A DNA stretch of 64,000 nt from Vandiemenella viatica (lineage: Eukaryota; Arthropoda; Insecta; Orthoptera; Morabidae): NCBI GenBank assembly GCA_031002005.1, contig CM061919.1, positions 36,917,088-36,981,087 of the forward strand, read 5' to 3'. Below are positions 1-8,753 of the stretch, one piece after another. A program made the translations under genes and the position numbers. How positions within the stretch are numbered: position 1 is the first letter of the stretch; every line of letters begins with the position of its first letter. The notes beneath the pieces are model-generated. The model saw nothing but the letters and a program-made list of their open reading frames with translations, was not told the origin of the DNA and did not search any database.

Positions 1-169
1 TTTTGCAAAAGGATGTCCACAAGTTTGTCTGTGCTACAGAATTCTGGGATATTGCTCTGGAAACTGTTCTCAACAGAGTTTGAAGGAACCTTAGTCTTCA
101 CAGAAGATGTTTTGCTGCTAGTTGGTGGTGGAAATACTGGAAGAAAGATCGAGACAAATAATAAGAATT

Positions 170-360
170 AAGAGTAACACATGGAAGGTAAAAGACGACT
201 GTGGACACAAGCTGACACTTGATTTTTATACATAAGGGAGTAGGAAAATTTTCTTTTGTGGGCATGGGATCGAAATAAGTTACATAGGGAAGTGATGAAT
301 AATATACCTAAAATGCTGAAGGAATTTCAAATTAAAATTTATAAATTGAAAATGTAGATA
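170..360 (+). pseudogene. CR1-like LINE ORF2, C-terminal fragment
   Basis: The stretch reads, with frame breaks, like the end of the ORF2 found at 62.4-62.8 kb. It has an HGR-like start, then a KGVGKFSFVG-type segment, then 'MNNIPKMLKEFQIK', which aligns with MNVLPKTLKEFKV in the longer copy. It is 5' truncated by several kilobases and non-functional. The assignment rests on this internal comparison; the clade name is inferred from the longer copy. Confidence 0.5.
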
Positions 361-462
361 GGGGAGGAATTTTAACACTAAAGCTGTAACTCGCAACTTT
401 GTCCATGTAGAATTTGAGATTAGTGGCAATAATTCATAGTTAAACTATCAAAGAAATTTTGG

Positions 463-868
463 ATATTAATAAATTTCTCTCGGGCTTCCAGCCGTGTTAA
501 GATGTTACATTTGTGGGATGTCAATGCTTAACTGTTTGTTTATTCAGCCGCTGCCACGGAAATGGTGTAGAAATAAGATCAACTGATTTATTAGTAAACA
601 GGGACACTGTTTATCAACTCAGTGTGGCCTGGAACCCAGCTATTAAAATTCTGAAACAGTTTCGCATCGGTAATGAGCAGAAGAGTGGATGACGTAATCA
701 CGTTGTGTTGCTTTTTGTCTTCCACTGTTTCTGTGGCAGCGGCTGAATAAACAAACAGTTAATCATTGACATTTGGTTGAGAATGAAGGCAGAGAAGGAC
801 GCCTTCGAAACGTCCCACAAATGTAACATCTTAACACGGCTGGAAGCCCGAGATAAATTTATTAATAT
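463..868. repeat. Penelope-like terminal region, imperfect inverted repeat
   Basis: Bases 463-562 are repeated in inverted orientation at about 728-868. Shared stretches are the CTCGGGCTTCCAGCCGTGTT block, an ATGTTACATTTGTGGGA block and a TTTATTCAGCCGCTGCCAC block. The right arm has about 45 extra bases that form a stem-loop ending in GAAAC. The right arm also carries the signature 'CGGCTGGAAGCCCGAGA' followed by 'ACGCCGTGAAAAATTACG'. Related signatures occur at 8440-8500, 30030-30080 (-) and 63085-63145 (-). Penelope-like elements are known for inverted or tandem long termini, so a PLE end is the best reading. Confidence 0.5.
781..811 (+). ncRNA. hammerhead-like stem-loop in PLE terminus (degenerate)
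   Basis: A 6-bp stem (GAAGGC/GCCTTC) around a 10-base loop is followed directly by GAAAC. This is the order helix II then GAAA of a hammerhead ribozyme. The 5' core CTGATGA is degenerate here (TGAGAAT), so activity is unlikely. PLE termini are known to encode hammerhead motifs. The better-preserved relative is at 63165-63197 (-). Confidence 0.35.
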
Positions 869-895
869 ACAACGCCGTGAAAAATTACGATCCTA

Positions 896-1090
896 CAATT
901 TTGGATATTGTCGGAAATTCGTTCACGGGGGTTGTTAAAGTAAGGACCTCCCACTTAAACAATTAATTCAACGCCACTATGACAAAGAAATTAATACGGT
1001 GCGTGAATCGCATTCTATAAAAGCTTTTAATAATTTGAGGAATATTTCATCTTCAATTTCTCAGCGCTCTAACGTTACATCAAAATGAAA
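896..1090 (+). pseudogene. Possible PLE 5' coding remnant
   Basis: Directly after the terminal signature, one frame reads RREKLRSYNFGYCRKF and, after a stop, a stretch rich in K, R and hydrophobic residues to about 1080. A related copy at 30030-30080 (-) reads RRENLRSHN at the same place, which suggests this frame was once coding. I do not recognise a domain, so the PLE assignment comes only from the adjacent terminus. Confidence 0.3.
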
Positions 1091-2369
1091 CATTCCATAT
1101 TTTACATACCGAATGCCAAGGACACGAGAACAACATCTTGTCTACCAACAAACATTTACTGCAAGGATGAGCAGACAGAATTGCGATCAACAAAACATAA
1201 TTGTATCTCGCAATGGATTATAGAAGTTAGATTATTGCACCATTTAGCAAAATGATCCACCTTAATAACATAGTGTTAATATGGCCTGAATATGTCAAGC
1301 ATTTTGTCAGTGATACTGTTTAGTCACACATAGGATTTTATGTATGAAGAAGATAGACTGTAAATTATTACTCTCAACCCCTCCACCCGCCTTTGGTGTT
1401 TGCATTGCTGGCTAGGCCTAACAACCAAGGGCGTATCCAGGATCAGAACTAGAGGGGGGCAAGATATGAACTGGGGGGAGGGGGCAGCTCATATTGGTTT
1501 CAAGGAAGTGGGGTGGAGGACTGAAACATGATGATTTCTTACAAAATGAAACTCGAACCTATTGAGGAAACTATTTTTATTATTGATAATATAGTAATCC
1601 AACCACTTAATCTAAGGACCTACTATGTAGTTAATTAAGATTGTAACTCAGTTTTCTTTATGTAAACATTAATTGTCTCGGATTCTCAGAAAATTTTTCA
1701 ATAACTTTGTTTATCAATATCTCATAGTGTTCTTTCACGAAATTTTGATGCACACTCATCAGGCATAATCCAGTCAATCTTTCCTCTACCTGAGCCAGTT
1801 CTTTGCTCGTCGAAGCGTACTGAAGGCAACTTAATTTTTCCTCTAAAAGGAGTGGGGCAGCAGTTAAGGTGGGTCGAAACCGGTAAACAATAAATTTAAT
1901 GAATATTGCAACAGGTTGGCTATGTTTCATTTTACAATTGAAGAAATACCGTTGCTGTTGATGCTGCCATGCTCAAGATTTTGTATTTTACTATTTTTAA
2001 GCTTTTTTTGTAATGAATTATAACCTCTCTAACATTAATTTTTTATTTAGCATTCACGATGCAGAAAAACCTTCCACAGATCTCATATGTTCAAAATAGT
2101 GATTTCCGTTAACTACACACAAGGGTAATCTCTGCTCCAAGGAAAATAACTGTTATAACTAACACATTCAAAAATATTTCATTTAGATTTTGATCCATGG
2201 ATATACTTCCTGTGTTAGTTAAAAATACTTGTTTTCTCACATCAGATAGAAAACAATTCGGCATTTTCAACTTAAAATTCGAGCCAAATGTATTCCTTTG
2301 CTTGTACACACGATTACGGCTGTCGTCGTGTGCAGGTCGGGCACTGCCTGGTGTTTCACTTGTGCAAGA
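1091..2369. other. No gene recognised; AT-rich unique-looking DNA
   Basis: Short open frames on both strands (for example 1658-1930 on the - strand) lack recognisable motifs or convincing splice context. A G-rich patch near 1440-1500 is the only compositional break. Confidence 0.5.
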
Positions 2370-2520
2370 GTATGACTAGCCACCAAAATAATGTGCGTTT
2401 CTTGTGTTTGTTCTTTTTTATGTTCTTCATTCCCAGCCTCCTTCATCTGTGGTAAGTGATGGGTCATATTTCCCTATCATTCCTTAGTTTTATTGCCTTA
2501 AAGCATTTTCCTGCTCATTG

Positions 2521-2569
<49 letters not shown>
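2370..2569 (+). repeat. PLE 3' terminus abutting a (TA)n microsatellite
   Basis: The segment around 2430-2460 (CCTTCATCTGTGGTAAGTGAT) and the following CCTTAAAGCATTTTCC just before (TA)n are nearly repeated at 29910-29990, again directly before (TA)n. The same CTTCATCTGTGGTRAGTGAT end occurs at about 28700 and 29400. I read it as the end of a Penelope-like family. The microsatellite spans 2522-2569. Confidence 0.45.
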
Positions 2570-2571
<2 letters not shown>

Positions 2572-2710
2572 CTTTCACACCAACTCAATAACATTTCATG
2601 AAAATATGGTCTAAATTGGTCCACTGTTTGTCTGAGATGATGCAGTTTATGCACGTCTAGGATTTTATATATAATGACTGTAATAATAAATACTACGAGA
2701 AATGTAATTA

Positions 2711-2775
2711 GATTACTAGGGAAATTGCCACCGGAGCATGCACTCCAATGCAATTCAATTAATTTCAACTCCAGC
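2711..2775 (+). repeat. CR1-like LINE 3' end fragment
   Basis: TAGGGAAATTGCCACCGGAG followed by a CATGCACTCCAATGCA stretch matches the 3' end of the long CR1-like copy (62812-62870) with few differences. Only the extreme 3' end is present, as expected for a 5'-truncated LINE insertion. The palindromic Tc1 element begins 120 bp downstream. Confidence 0.45.
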
Positions 2776-3058
2776 TAGGACAAACAAAAATGTAATCTAT
2801 ACTGATGAAAGGACGATTGAAGTGCAACCCTATAACGAAGCTCGGAAAAAATTCAGTCAAAAGAAGCAAAACAGTAAGATACTAAAGTATTATACACAGA
2901 CGGAAAAAAAAATCCCAACACCAAGAAAAAATTATTGTAGAGTAATGAAATTTGGACAATGCATTTGTCAAGTTAACATGTTTAATTGATTAAATTTTCA
3001 AGATCACAGGTTAATTTAAGCTCAAGAAAATGCATTTCAAATGTGAAATACTGTTAAA

Positions 3059-3640
3059 TTAATAGCCGGTGTAACCTCCAGAATTTTGAATGCAAGCCTG
3101 CAAACGTGAATGCATTGTGTCATACAGGTTTCGAATGTCACTTTGTGGTATGGAGTTCCATGCTTGTTGTACTTGTGCTGTCAATACTGGGACGGTCAGT
3201 GCTGGCTGTGGATGATGCTGGAGTTGTCGTCCAATGATATCCCATACGTGTTCAATTGGAGACAGATCTGGTGATCTCGCAGGCCAAGGTAACATGTCGA
3301 CACTCTGTAGAGCACGTTGCGAGACAACAGCGGTATGAGGGCGAGCGTTATCCTGTTGAAAAACTCCCCCTTGAATGCTGTTCATGAATGGCAGCACTAC
3401 AGGTTGAATTACCAGACTGACGTACAAATTTGCAGTCAGTGTGTTTGGTATAACCACAAGAGTGCTCCTGCTGTCATAGGAAATTGCTCCCCAGACCATG
3501 ACTCCAGGTGTAGGTCCAGTGTGTCTAGGCCGCAGACAGTTTGGTTGCAGGCGTTCCCCTGGCCTCCTTCTGACCAACACTCGGCCATCACTGGCACCAA
3601 GGCAGAACCTGCTTTCATCAGAAAACACAACAGATCTCCA
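3059..3640 (-). pseudogene. Tc1-like transposase, catalytic 3' half (parental arm)
   Basis: The - strand reads WRSVVFSDESRFCLG (first catalytic D), then GVMVWGAISYD, FQQDNARPH (second D), SPDLSPIEHVWD (catalytic E) and a C terminus ending GGYTGY. By my count 32 residues separate the second D from the E, two fewer than the usual DD34E of Tc1. The N-terminal paired-like DNA-binding half is absent. The open frame continues upstream into the inverted copy, but that part (3904-3641) is antisense transposase and not real N-terminal sequence. Confidence 0.8.
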
Positions 3641-4162
3641 GTGTTGGTCAGAAGGAGGCCAGGGGAACGCCTGCAACCAAACTGTCTGCGGCCTAGACAC
3701 ACTGGACCTACACCTGGAGTCATGGTCTGGGGAGCAATTTCCTATGACAGCAGGAGCACTCTTGTGGTTATACCAAACACACTGACTGCAAATTTGTACG
3801 TCAGTCTGGTAATTCAACCTGTAGTGCTGCCATTCATGAACAGCATTCAAGGGGGAGTTTTTCAACAGGATAACGCTCGCCCTCATACCGCTGTTGTCTC
3901 GCAACGTGCTCTACAGAGTGTCGACATGTTACCTTGGCCTGCGAGATCACCAGATCTGTCTCCAATTGAACACGTATGGGATATCATTGGACGACAACTC
4001 CAGCATCATCCACAGCCAGCACTGACCGTCCCAGTATTGACAGCACAAGTACAACAAGCATGGAACTCCATACCACAAAGTGACATTCGAAACCTGTATG
4101 ACACAATGCATTCACGTTTGCAGGCTTGCATTCAAAATTCTGGAGGTTACACCGGCTATTAA
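3641..4162 (+). pseudogene. Inverted copy of the same transposase 3' half
   Basis: The + strand reads VLVRRRPGERLQPNC through to GGYTGY, identical in translation to the - strand arm over the shared part. It starts after the FSDES motif, so it lacks the first catalytic aspartate. Identity between arms implies recent formation or gene conversion. Confidence 0.8.
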
Positions 4163-4326
4163 TTTAACAGTATTTCACATTTGAAATGCATTTTCTTGAG
4201 CTTAAATTAACCTGTGATCTTGAAAATTTAATCAATTAAACATGTTAACTTGACAAATGCATTGTCCAAATTTCATTACTCTACAATAATTTTTTCTTGG
4301 TGTTGGGATTTTTTTTTCCGTCTGTG

Positions 4327-4679
4327 TAGTTAGGTAATAATTTTATTTACAAGTTATGATAATTCACAGTAGTGTAGCAGTAATCATAAAATAATTGTGC
4401 CATATTACATATTGTGTAAGATTTTTGTTTACAAATTTGTTAATTAGAAAATATTATTTCAGAAATAAAAATAAATGGTTCACTTAGATTATAGAGTACA
4501 AATTATCCATTTCTGAGTGCATCCCAGTTTTCAGATTTAGCTCTAAAACAGACAGTCCTCATCAAATTTCTGCCTGTCAACCATCTTTGGCTATGTGTGT
4601 ATGTATATACTATATCTTATTAGAGCATCACACAGCAAATCAATTTCAGTATTTATTATTATACATATATGTTACACTG
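4327..4679. other. No gene recognised; AT-rich
   Basis: Between the Tc1 palindrome and the next SINE I see only AT-rich sequence without coding or repeat signatures that I can place. Confidence 0.5.
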
Positions 4680-4920
4680 CAGGAGCAATATGTTGTATTA
4701 GCGTTCTCGCCTCGCATTCGGGAGGACGGCGGTTCGAATCCCCTTCCGGGCATCCAGATTTAGGTTTTCCATGGTTTCCCCAAATCACTCCAGGCAAATG
4801 CCGGGATGCTTCCTTCAAAAGGCCATGGCCGAATTCCTTCCCATTCCTTGCCCCCATCCTTGCCCCCCATCCTTTCCCGTCTCTAAAAGACCTCAATGTT
4901 AAAAAGAGACGTAAAGCAGT

Positions 4921-4967
<47 letters not shown>
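4680..4967 (+). repeat. tRNA-derived SINE, copy 1
   Basis: The head resembles a tRNA, with a pol III B box (GGTTCGAATCCC) at about 4731-4742 preceded by the CGCATTCGGGAGGACGG block. A shared body follows (CCAGATTTAGGTTTTCCATG, then TCACTCCAGGCAAATGCCGG, then CTTCAAAAGGCCATGGCCGA). The tail is a (TA)n run at 4924-4967. Other copies are at 5530, 18990, 27297 and 28848. The design matches known insect tRNA-SINEs, notably orthopteran families (from memory). Confidence 0.8.
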
Positions 4968-4971
<4 letters not shown>

Positions 4972-5065
4972 AAATGTAACCGTCTCTGAATCTGAACAAG
5001 TTAATACAATCTTTGTTCAAGTAAAGCAACAATTTTCCACAGACTGGTGATTTTTCTTATTTCAG

Positions 5066-5251
5066 AATCAGTTAAATGAAATTTTAAATGATAATAACGA
5101 TTCACCGAATAAACGCCAACGGCGTGAGAATACTCAGTGGGTACCAGATCGTTTACAGCTGGGTAATGAAAAGGCAGTTCAAGTAAAACTTCTTTGTGGT
5201 GCTGATCTGCTAGAGTCTTTTGCAGTTCCTGGTTTATGGGCTGATGAAGAC
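5066..5251 (+). CDS. Nmnat: Nmnat, nicotinamide-nucleotide adenylyltransferase: internal exon A
   Basis: This exon encodes 62 residues in phase 0, flanked by TTTCAG and GTAAGT. It starts with a variable basic loop (SPNKRQRR), continues as [20 protein letters not shown], and ends with the family hallmark [22 protein letters not shown] joins NMN (or NaMN) and ATP to make NAD (or NaAD), the last shared step of NAD synthesis; in insects it is also a neuroprotective, chaperone-like protein. The N-terminal exons with the GxxNPxxxxHL nucleotide-binding motif should lie left of the window; I could not find them in the first 5 kb. The next exon follows after a 135-bp intron. Base composition is more balanced than in the flanking repeats. 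Confidence 0.95.
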
Positions 5252-5386
5252 GTAAGTGTTCACAGCTTTTAAAATTTTACTGCTTGTGAGATGTTGTTAA
5301 ACACTCATAATATGATAAATTTTGTTGCTTGAAGAATTATTTTGTAACCTCAATATTTATTTATTTTTTCTTCTTTTTGGTGGCAG

Positions 5387-5488
5387 ATTGAAACTATAAT
5401 TGGACAACATGGATTGGTAGTTATTACCCGTGAAGGAAGCAACCCTTACAAATTTATCTATGAATCAGATATTCTTTCTAAGTATGAG
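5387..5488 (+). CDS. Nmnat: Nmnat: internal exon B
   Basis: This exon has 34 codons in phase 0, between TGGCAG and GTAAGT. It reads IETIIGQHGLVVITREGSNP followed by KFIYESDILSKYE. In the NMNAT fold this part follows the CGADLLESF loop and leads into the second half of the Rossmann-type domain. No lesion is seen. The following intron (5489-12657, about 7.2 kb) has been expanded by a SINE, a Tc1-like element, PLE ends, a mariner remnant and a LINE fragment. Confidence 0.95.
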
Positions 5489-5529
5489 GTAAGTTTAAAC
5501 ACATGATTTCTTAAACTGGGTATGTTAAC

Positions 5530-5735
5530 ACTATGGCCTTACATTCTGAACGATGTGTGTAAATCCCTGTCCTGCCATCCAGATTTGGGTTTACATGGGT
5601 TTCCTGATCACTCCAGGTGAATGTTTCCTTCAAAAGAACACAACCAAATTCCTTCCTGTTCCTCCTCCCCCCCAAGTCTTTTTCTAACTTTCTTGATGTT
5701 GATCTCTATGAAGCTTAGAGTGGTAAGAAAAAAAA
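5530..5735 (+). repeat. tRNA-derived SINE, copy 2 (partial)
   Basis: The body is recognisable (CATCCAGATTTGGGTTTACA, TCACTCCAGGTGAATG, CTTCAAAAGAACACAACC) with an A-rich tail near 5725. The tRNA-like head is decayed. It lies in the Nmnat intron, in the same orientation as the gene. Confidence 0.6.
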
Positions 5736-6195
5736 AAGTTGTCTTAAGAACTGAGATTCTTAAAAAAAAGCAAGCTTGGTATTGTCCTGAGTATTTGTTA
5801 GTAAAATGTTTACAAATTTTTATTAGATCTGCATATGTGCCAAGTTTCTTTTTAAATTTGGAATTAAAAACTGTATTTGAATTTCAACAAAAGTACAGGA
5901 AGTAAACTCATCACTGAAGGCATGTGAGATGCAATTGAATTTGATTTGCTGTTGACTTAGGTTTCCTGAATTGAACATAAAATGAAATAAATGAAATTGA
6001 CTAATTTATTCAAACATACCTAACCACTCAGATAACTGATAACTGTACAATGCGACCATGAGAAGACATGTCACACACCAGTAATTCTACAAGTTGTTTT
6101 CTGCCAGCACATCAGCTGTTAGCTGGGAAACTGTTATGATGTGTAGGCCATTTGTCAAGGAGATTTGTTTGCGTCTTATTTATTTAAGCCATATA

Positions 6196-7415
6196 CACAG
6201 TCCAGTCACATTAATGTGACCACCTCTCAAAAACCAGAATAACCACCTTTGGCAGAGCGGACTGCTGCGAGGCGTGCAGGAAGAGAGTCAGTTAGGTTTC
6301 TGAAGGTGTTCACTGGGATGTTGAGCCATGCCGACTCCAGTGCCGTGGCCAGCTGCGCTAGATTACGCGGTTGAGGATCCATGGCGCGAACAACCTGATC
6401 GAGGTGGTCCCACAGATTCTTGATTGGGTTTAAATCTGGTGAGTTTGCTGGCCACGGGAGTAAGGTAAACTCATCCTGGTGCTCTTCGAACCACGCACAT
6501 GCACTGCGAGCTGTATGACACCTCGCATTGTCCTGCTGATAGATGCCATCATACTGAGGAAAAAATATTCGCATGTAGGGGTGGACATGGTCTGCAATGA
6601 CAGATACGTACTTGTGTTGATACATCGTGCCTTCCACAATGATGAGTTCACCCAGTGAATGCCAGGAAAACATTCCCCAAGCCATAATGCTCCCTCCTCC
6701 ACCCTGGATCCTTCCGGCAATTGTTGCAAGGTGTTTGCTTTCAGACGTTTCACGCCGTATGCACCAATGTCCATCTGTCCGATGGAGCATAAAATGTGAT
6801 TCATCGGAAAAAGCCACCTGTCTCCTCTCTGTGGACGTTCAGTTGTGTTACTGGTGTGCAAATTCCAGCCTTTTTCGCCGATGAACAGCAGTCAGCATAG
6901 GTGCATTAACCAGGCGTCTGTTGCGGAAGACCATGCGCAGCAACGTTCGCTGAACCGTTGTTGAGGATACACTCTTGGTAGCTCCTTGGTTCATCTGGGC
7001 GGTCAGTTGCTCAACAGTTGCACGTCTATTTGCCCAAATGCATTTCCATAGCCTTCGTTCGCCTCTGTCATCTATAGCCTGTGGTGCACCACATGTTCCA
7101 CACCGCTGATTTTGAATAGTGCCATTTTGCCATGCACGGTATACTTTCACTACGGCGTCATGTGAACAGTTCACAAAATTAGCCATTTCCGAAATGCTTC
7201 CACCCTTGGCCCGAAAGCCAATAATCGTGCCCTTTTGGACGTCAGATAAATCGCTATTTTTCTGCATTACCCCAACGATTGAAATTCTTTCCGATGCCCT
7301 AGGACATCCTTTATATACACTTCACTGTAATGTGCTGCCACCTGCCTCCTGTGATTGGTTATTTCACGTTGACGTTGAAAGTAGGTGGTGGCCACATTAA
7401 TGTGACTGGACTGTG
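6196..7415 (-). mobile_element. Full-length Tc1-like transposon, 1220 bp
   Basis: The terminal inverted repeats CACAGTCCAGTCACATTAAT... are at 6196 and, inverted, end at 7415. Each is bordered by TA (6194-6195 and 7416-7417), the standard Tc1/mariner target duplication. The transposase is on the - strand, antisense to Nmnat, and spans most of the element. Length and layout are those of an autonomous Tc1-type element, but the coding region is broken (see next entry). Confidence 0.9.
6227..7267 (-). pseudogene. Tc1-like transposase, frameshifted, catalytic E to K
   Basis: The first frame (7267-6848, start MQKNSDLSDVQKG) holds the N-terminal helix-turn-helix DNA-binding half (SISEMANFVNCSHDAVVKVY; STTVQRTLLRMVFRNRR) and ends after RRKRLEFAHQ. 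The second frame (6817-6227) holds the catalytic half: VAFSDESHFMLH (first D), YQQDNARCHTAR (second D) and SPDLNPIKNLWD, where the expected catalytic glutamate is lysine. It ends KGGYSGF. One or two indels near 6820-6850 separate the halves. By my count 36 residues lie between the second D and the K, so this is not a DD34E type; DD36E families are described in the literature. It is inactive for two independent reasons. Confidence 0.85.
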
Positions 7416-7794
7416 TAGTTTATTTACCTATGCCAAAAACAACATTGGAAGTGACCAAGAGTTTAATTATTATTTTTTTTCCTGTATGGGATATTAAAAA
7501 GTACGTCACAGATTCCTTTGATATTTAGCTCACAGATTGCATGACTTATAGTTGTGGTGAAAAATAAATGTTTGACCATAAATCACCCCAGGAGATTGGA
7601 AAGGGTCAAAACCAGTTTTTAGAGGTAAAAAAAAAAAATAAAAAAATAAAAAAAAATTTGAATTAAAATTTTGCATAGTAATTAAGCATGTTATTCACCA
7701 ACTTTTGTATATTCCACTTTGACCCTGACAGGGGCAGAAGGGCAAGAACTGAAAAATTTTGAACCAATGTCTTTTTGTGTGTGTTTAATATAAT

Positions 7795-8345
7795 AACAAT
7801 GAGAAGCAAAATGCTTTCAGGCAATTAAACTAAGGAAGGATAGGGAAATCTGATGCAACACTTACCATCTGAAAATGTCGAACACAAAAAAAAAAAAAAC
7901 ACTCACAAGATAAGCACAATATTTTAGCATACAGCCTTATTCGTGCAGAAGTGAGACACCAGGTGGAGTCAGACATGTACACAGAGACGGCTGTCTGGTG
8001 AATGGCGTAGCCGATGCAGATAGTAGTGTGGGAGGGGGGAAGCTCAAATATTGGATCAATAATCAAATAATCAATACTGTTGCAAGTATATTATCATTGA
8101 AAGTGGTAGACCAACTCCAATTTTGAAAAACTATAAGTGAAAAGTAAAATAAAAGAAATATAAATGGTAGAGGTAATAAGTGTTGGGTCTGGTAGGAGGA
8201 ATTTATTGAAGATTGAGGCCTGGAGGATGTCTGATGTCAAGGATATTCTTATAGGTTAGTTCTCATCTACATAGTTCACAGAAAGTTGTTTTATCAAGGA
8301 AAACTTTGAGTGCCCTAACTGAGAAACAGATGTTAAAATTATTCA
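7795..8345 (-). pseudogene. PLE 3' fragment: GIY-YIG C terminus and terminus
   Basis: Bases 8190-8340 match, on the - strand, the end of the GIY-YIG reading frame of the PLE at 39.86 kb. Shared elements are GCCTGGAGGATGTCTGATG / GTCAAGGATATTCTTATAGG / GGAAAACTTTGAGTGCCC (the VFPD...ELAY...NILD...HPPGLN region). Bases 7795-8060 have the same order of landmarks as the non-coding end at 39500-39780 (AACTAAGGAA, ACTTACCA, CACAATATTTTAGC). It is 5' truncated and interrupted by an A-rich stretch. Confidence 0.5.
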
Positions 8346-8640
8346 GTTCCCACAAACTGAATAATTTTAACATCTGTTTCTCTTAACCTGATGAAGGCAA
8401 CGATGGCAGTTGCCAAAACATTGTTAAAAGATCTAAATAAATCAATTAACTGGCAGAAAACCCGAGAGTTATTTATTTCAACAATACGCCGGGAAAAACT
8501 AAAATGTCATATCTGTTTCTCAGTTAGGGCGATCAGTTTCCCCGGATAACACAACCTCCTCTGAACTACGTAGATAGGAACTAGGCTATCAGAATATCCT
8601 GACACCAAACATCCTCCAGGCCTTAATCACAAAACTGAAA
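8345..8640 (+). pseudogene. Inverted PLE end with hammerhead-like motif and GIY-YIG C terminus
   Basis: This is the mirror arrangement of the previous entry. From 8388 a stem-loop (CCTGATGA, 6-bp stem GGCAAC/GTTGCC, then AAAAC) is followed by the terminal signature GGCAGAAAACCCGAGAG and ACGCCGGGAAAAACTA. Bases 8515-8630 then repeat, inverted, the segment found at 8190-8340 (CTGTTTCTCAGTTAGGGCG..., CATCCTCCAGGCC). Head-to-head partial copies like this are typical of PLE insertions. Confidence 0.45.
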
Positions 8641-8753
8641 ATTTGAACCAGTTTGTACAGAATTTTTTTGCAAATGGTGCAGAGCAACATCACAAAATGT
8701 GGAAAAAACTATGAATTCTTTTCAAGTTGCTGCAAAAAATACTAATACATATA

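Larger units (their letters stand above)
2895..4326. mobile_element. Palindromic (foldback) Tc1-like element, 1432 bp
   Basis: Bases 2895-3580 and 3641-4326 are inverted copies of each other, 686 bp each, around a 60-bp spacer. I saw no mismatch between the arms. Both outer ends read TA then CACAGACGG, so the palindrome ends exactly at a Tc1-type terminus with a TA target duplication (2893-2894 and 4327-4328). Each arm holds the same 3' half of a Tc1-like transposase plus its 3' UTR and terminal repeat. The spacer continues the transposase on the left-arm side only, so the left arm plus spacer is the parental half and the right arm is the inverted copy. It cannot encode a full transposase. 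A transcript through it would fold into a long hairpin. Confidence 0.85.

Noticed and set aside
2490..2768. 92-codon - strand frame with an alternating Tyr-Ile tract
   Set aside because: The tract is the translation of the (TA)n microsatellite; no real gene signal flanks it.
3317..4162. Two overlapping full 281-codon 'transposase genes' in opposite directions at the palindrome
   Set aside because: They are one 3' half duplicated as an inverted repeat. The N-terminal part of each frame is antisense transposase, so neither is a true gene.
1..5065. Search for the missing N-terminal Nmnat exons (GxxNPxxxxHL motif)
   Set aside because: No matching peptide in any frame by eye; the exons are taken to lie outside the window.
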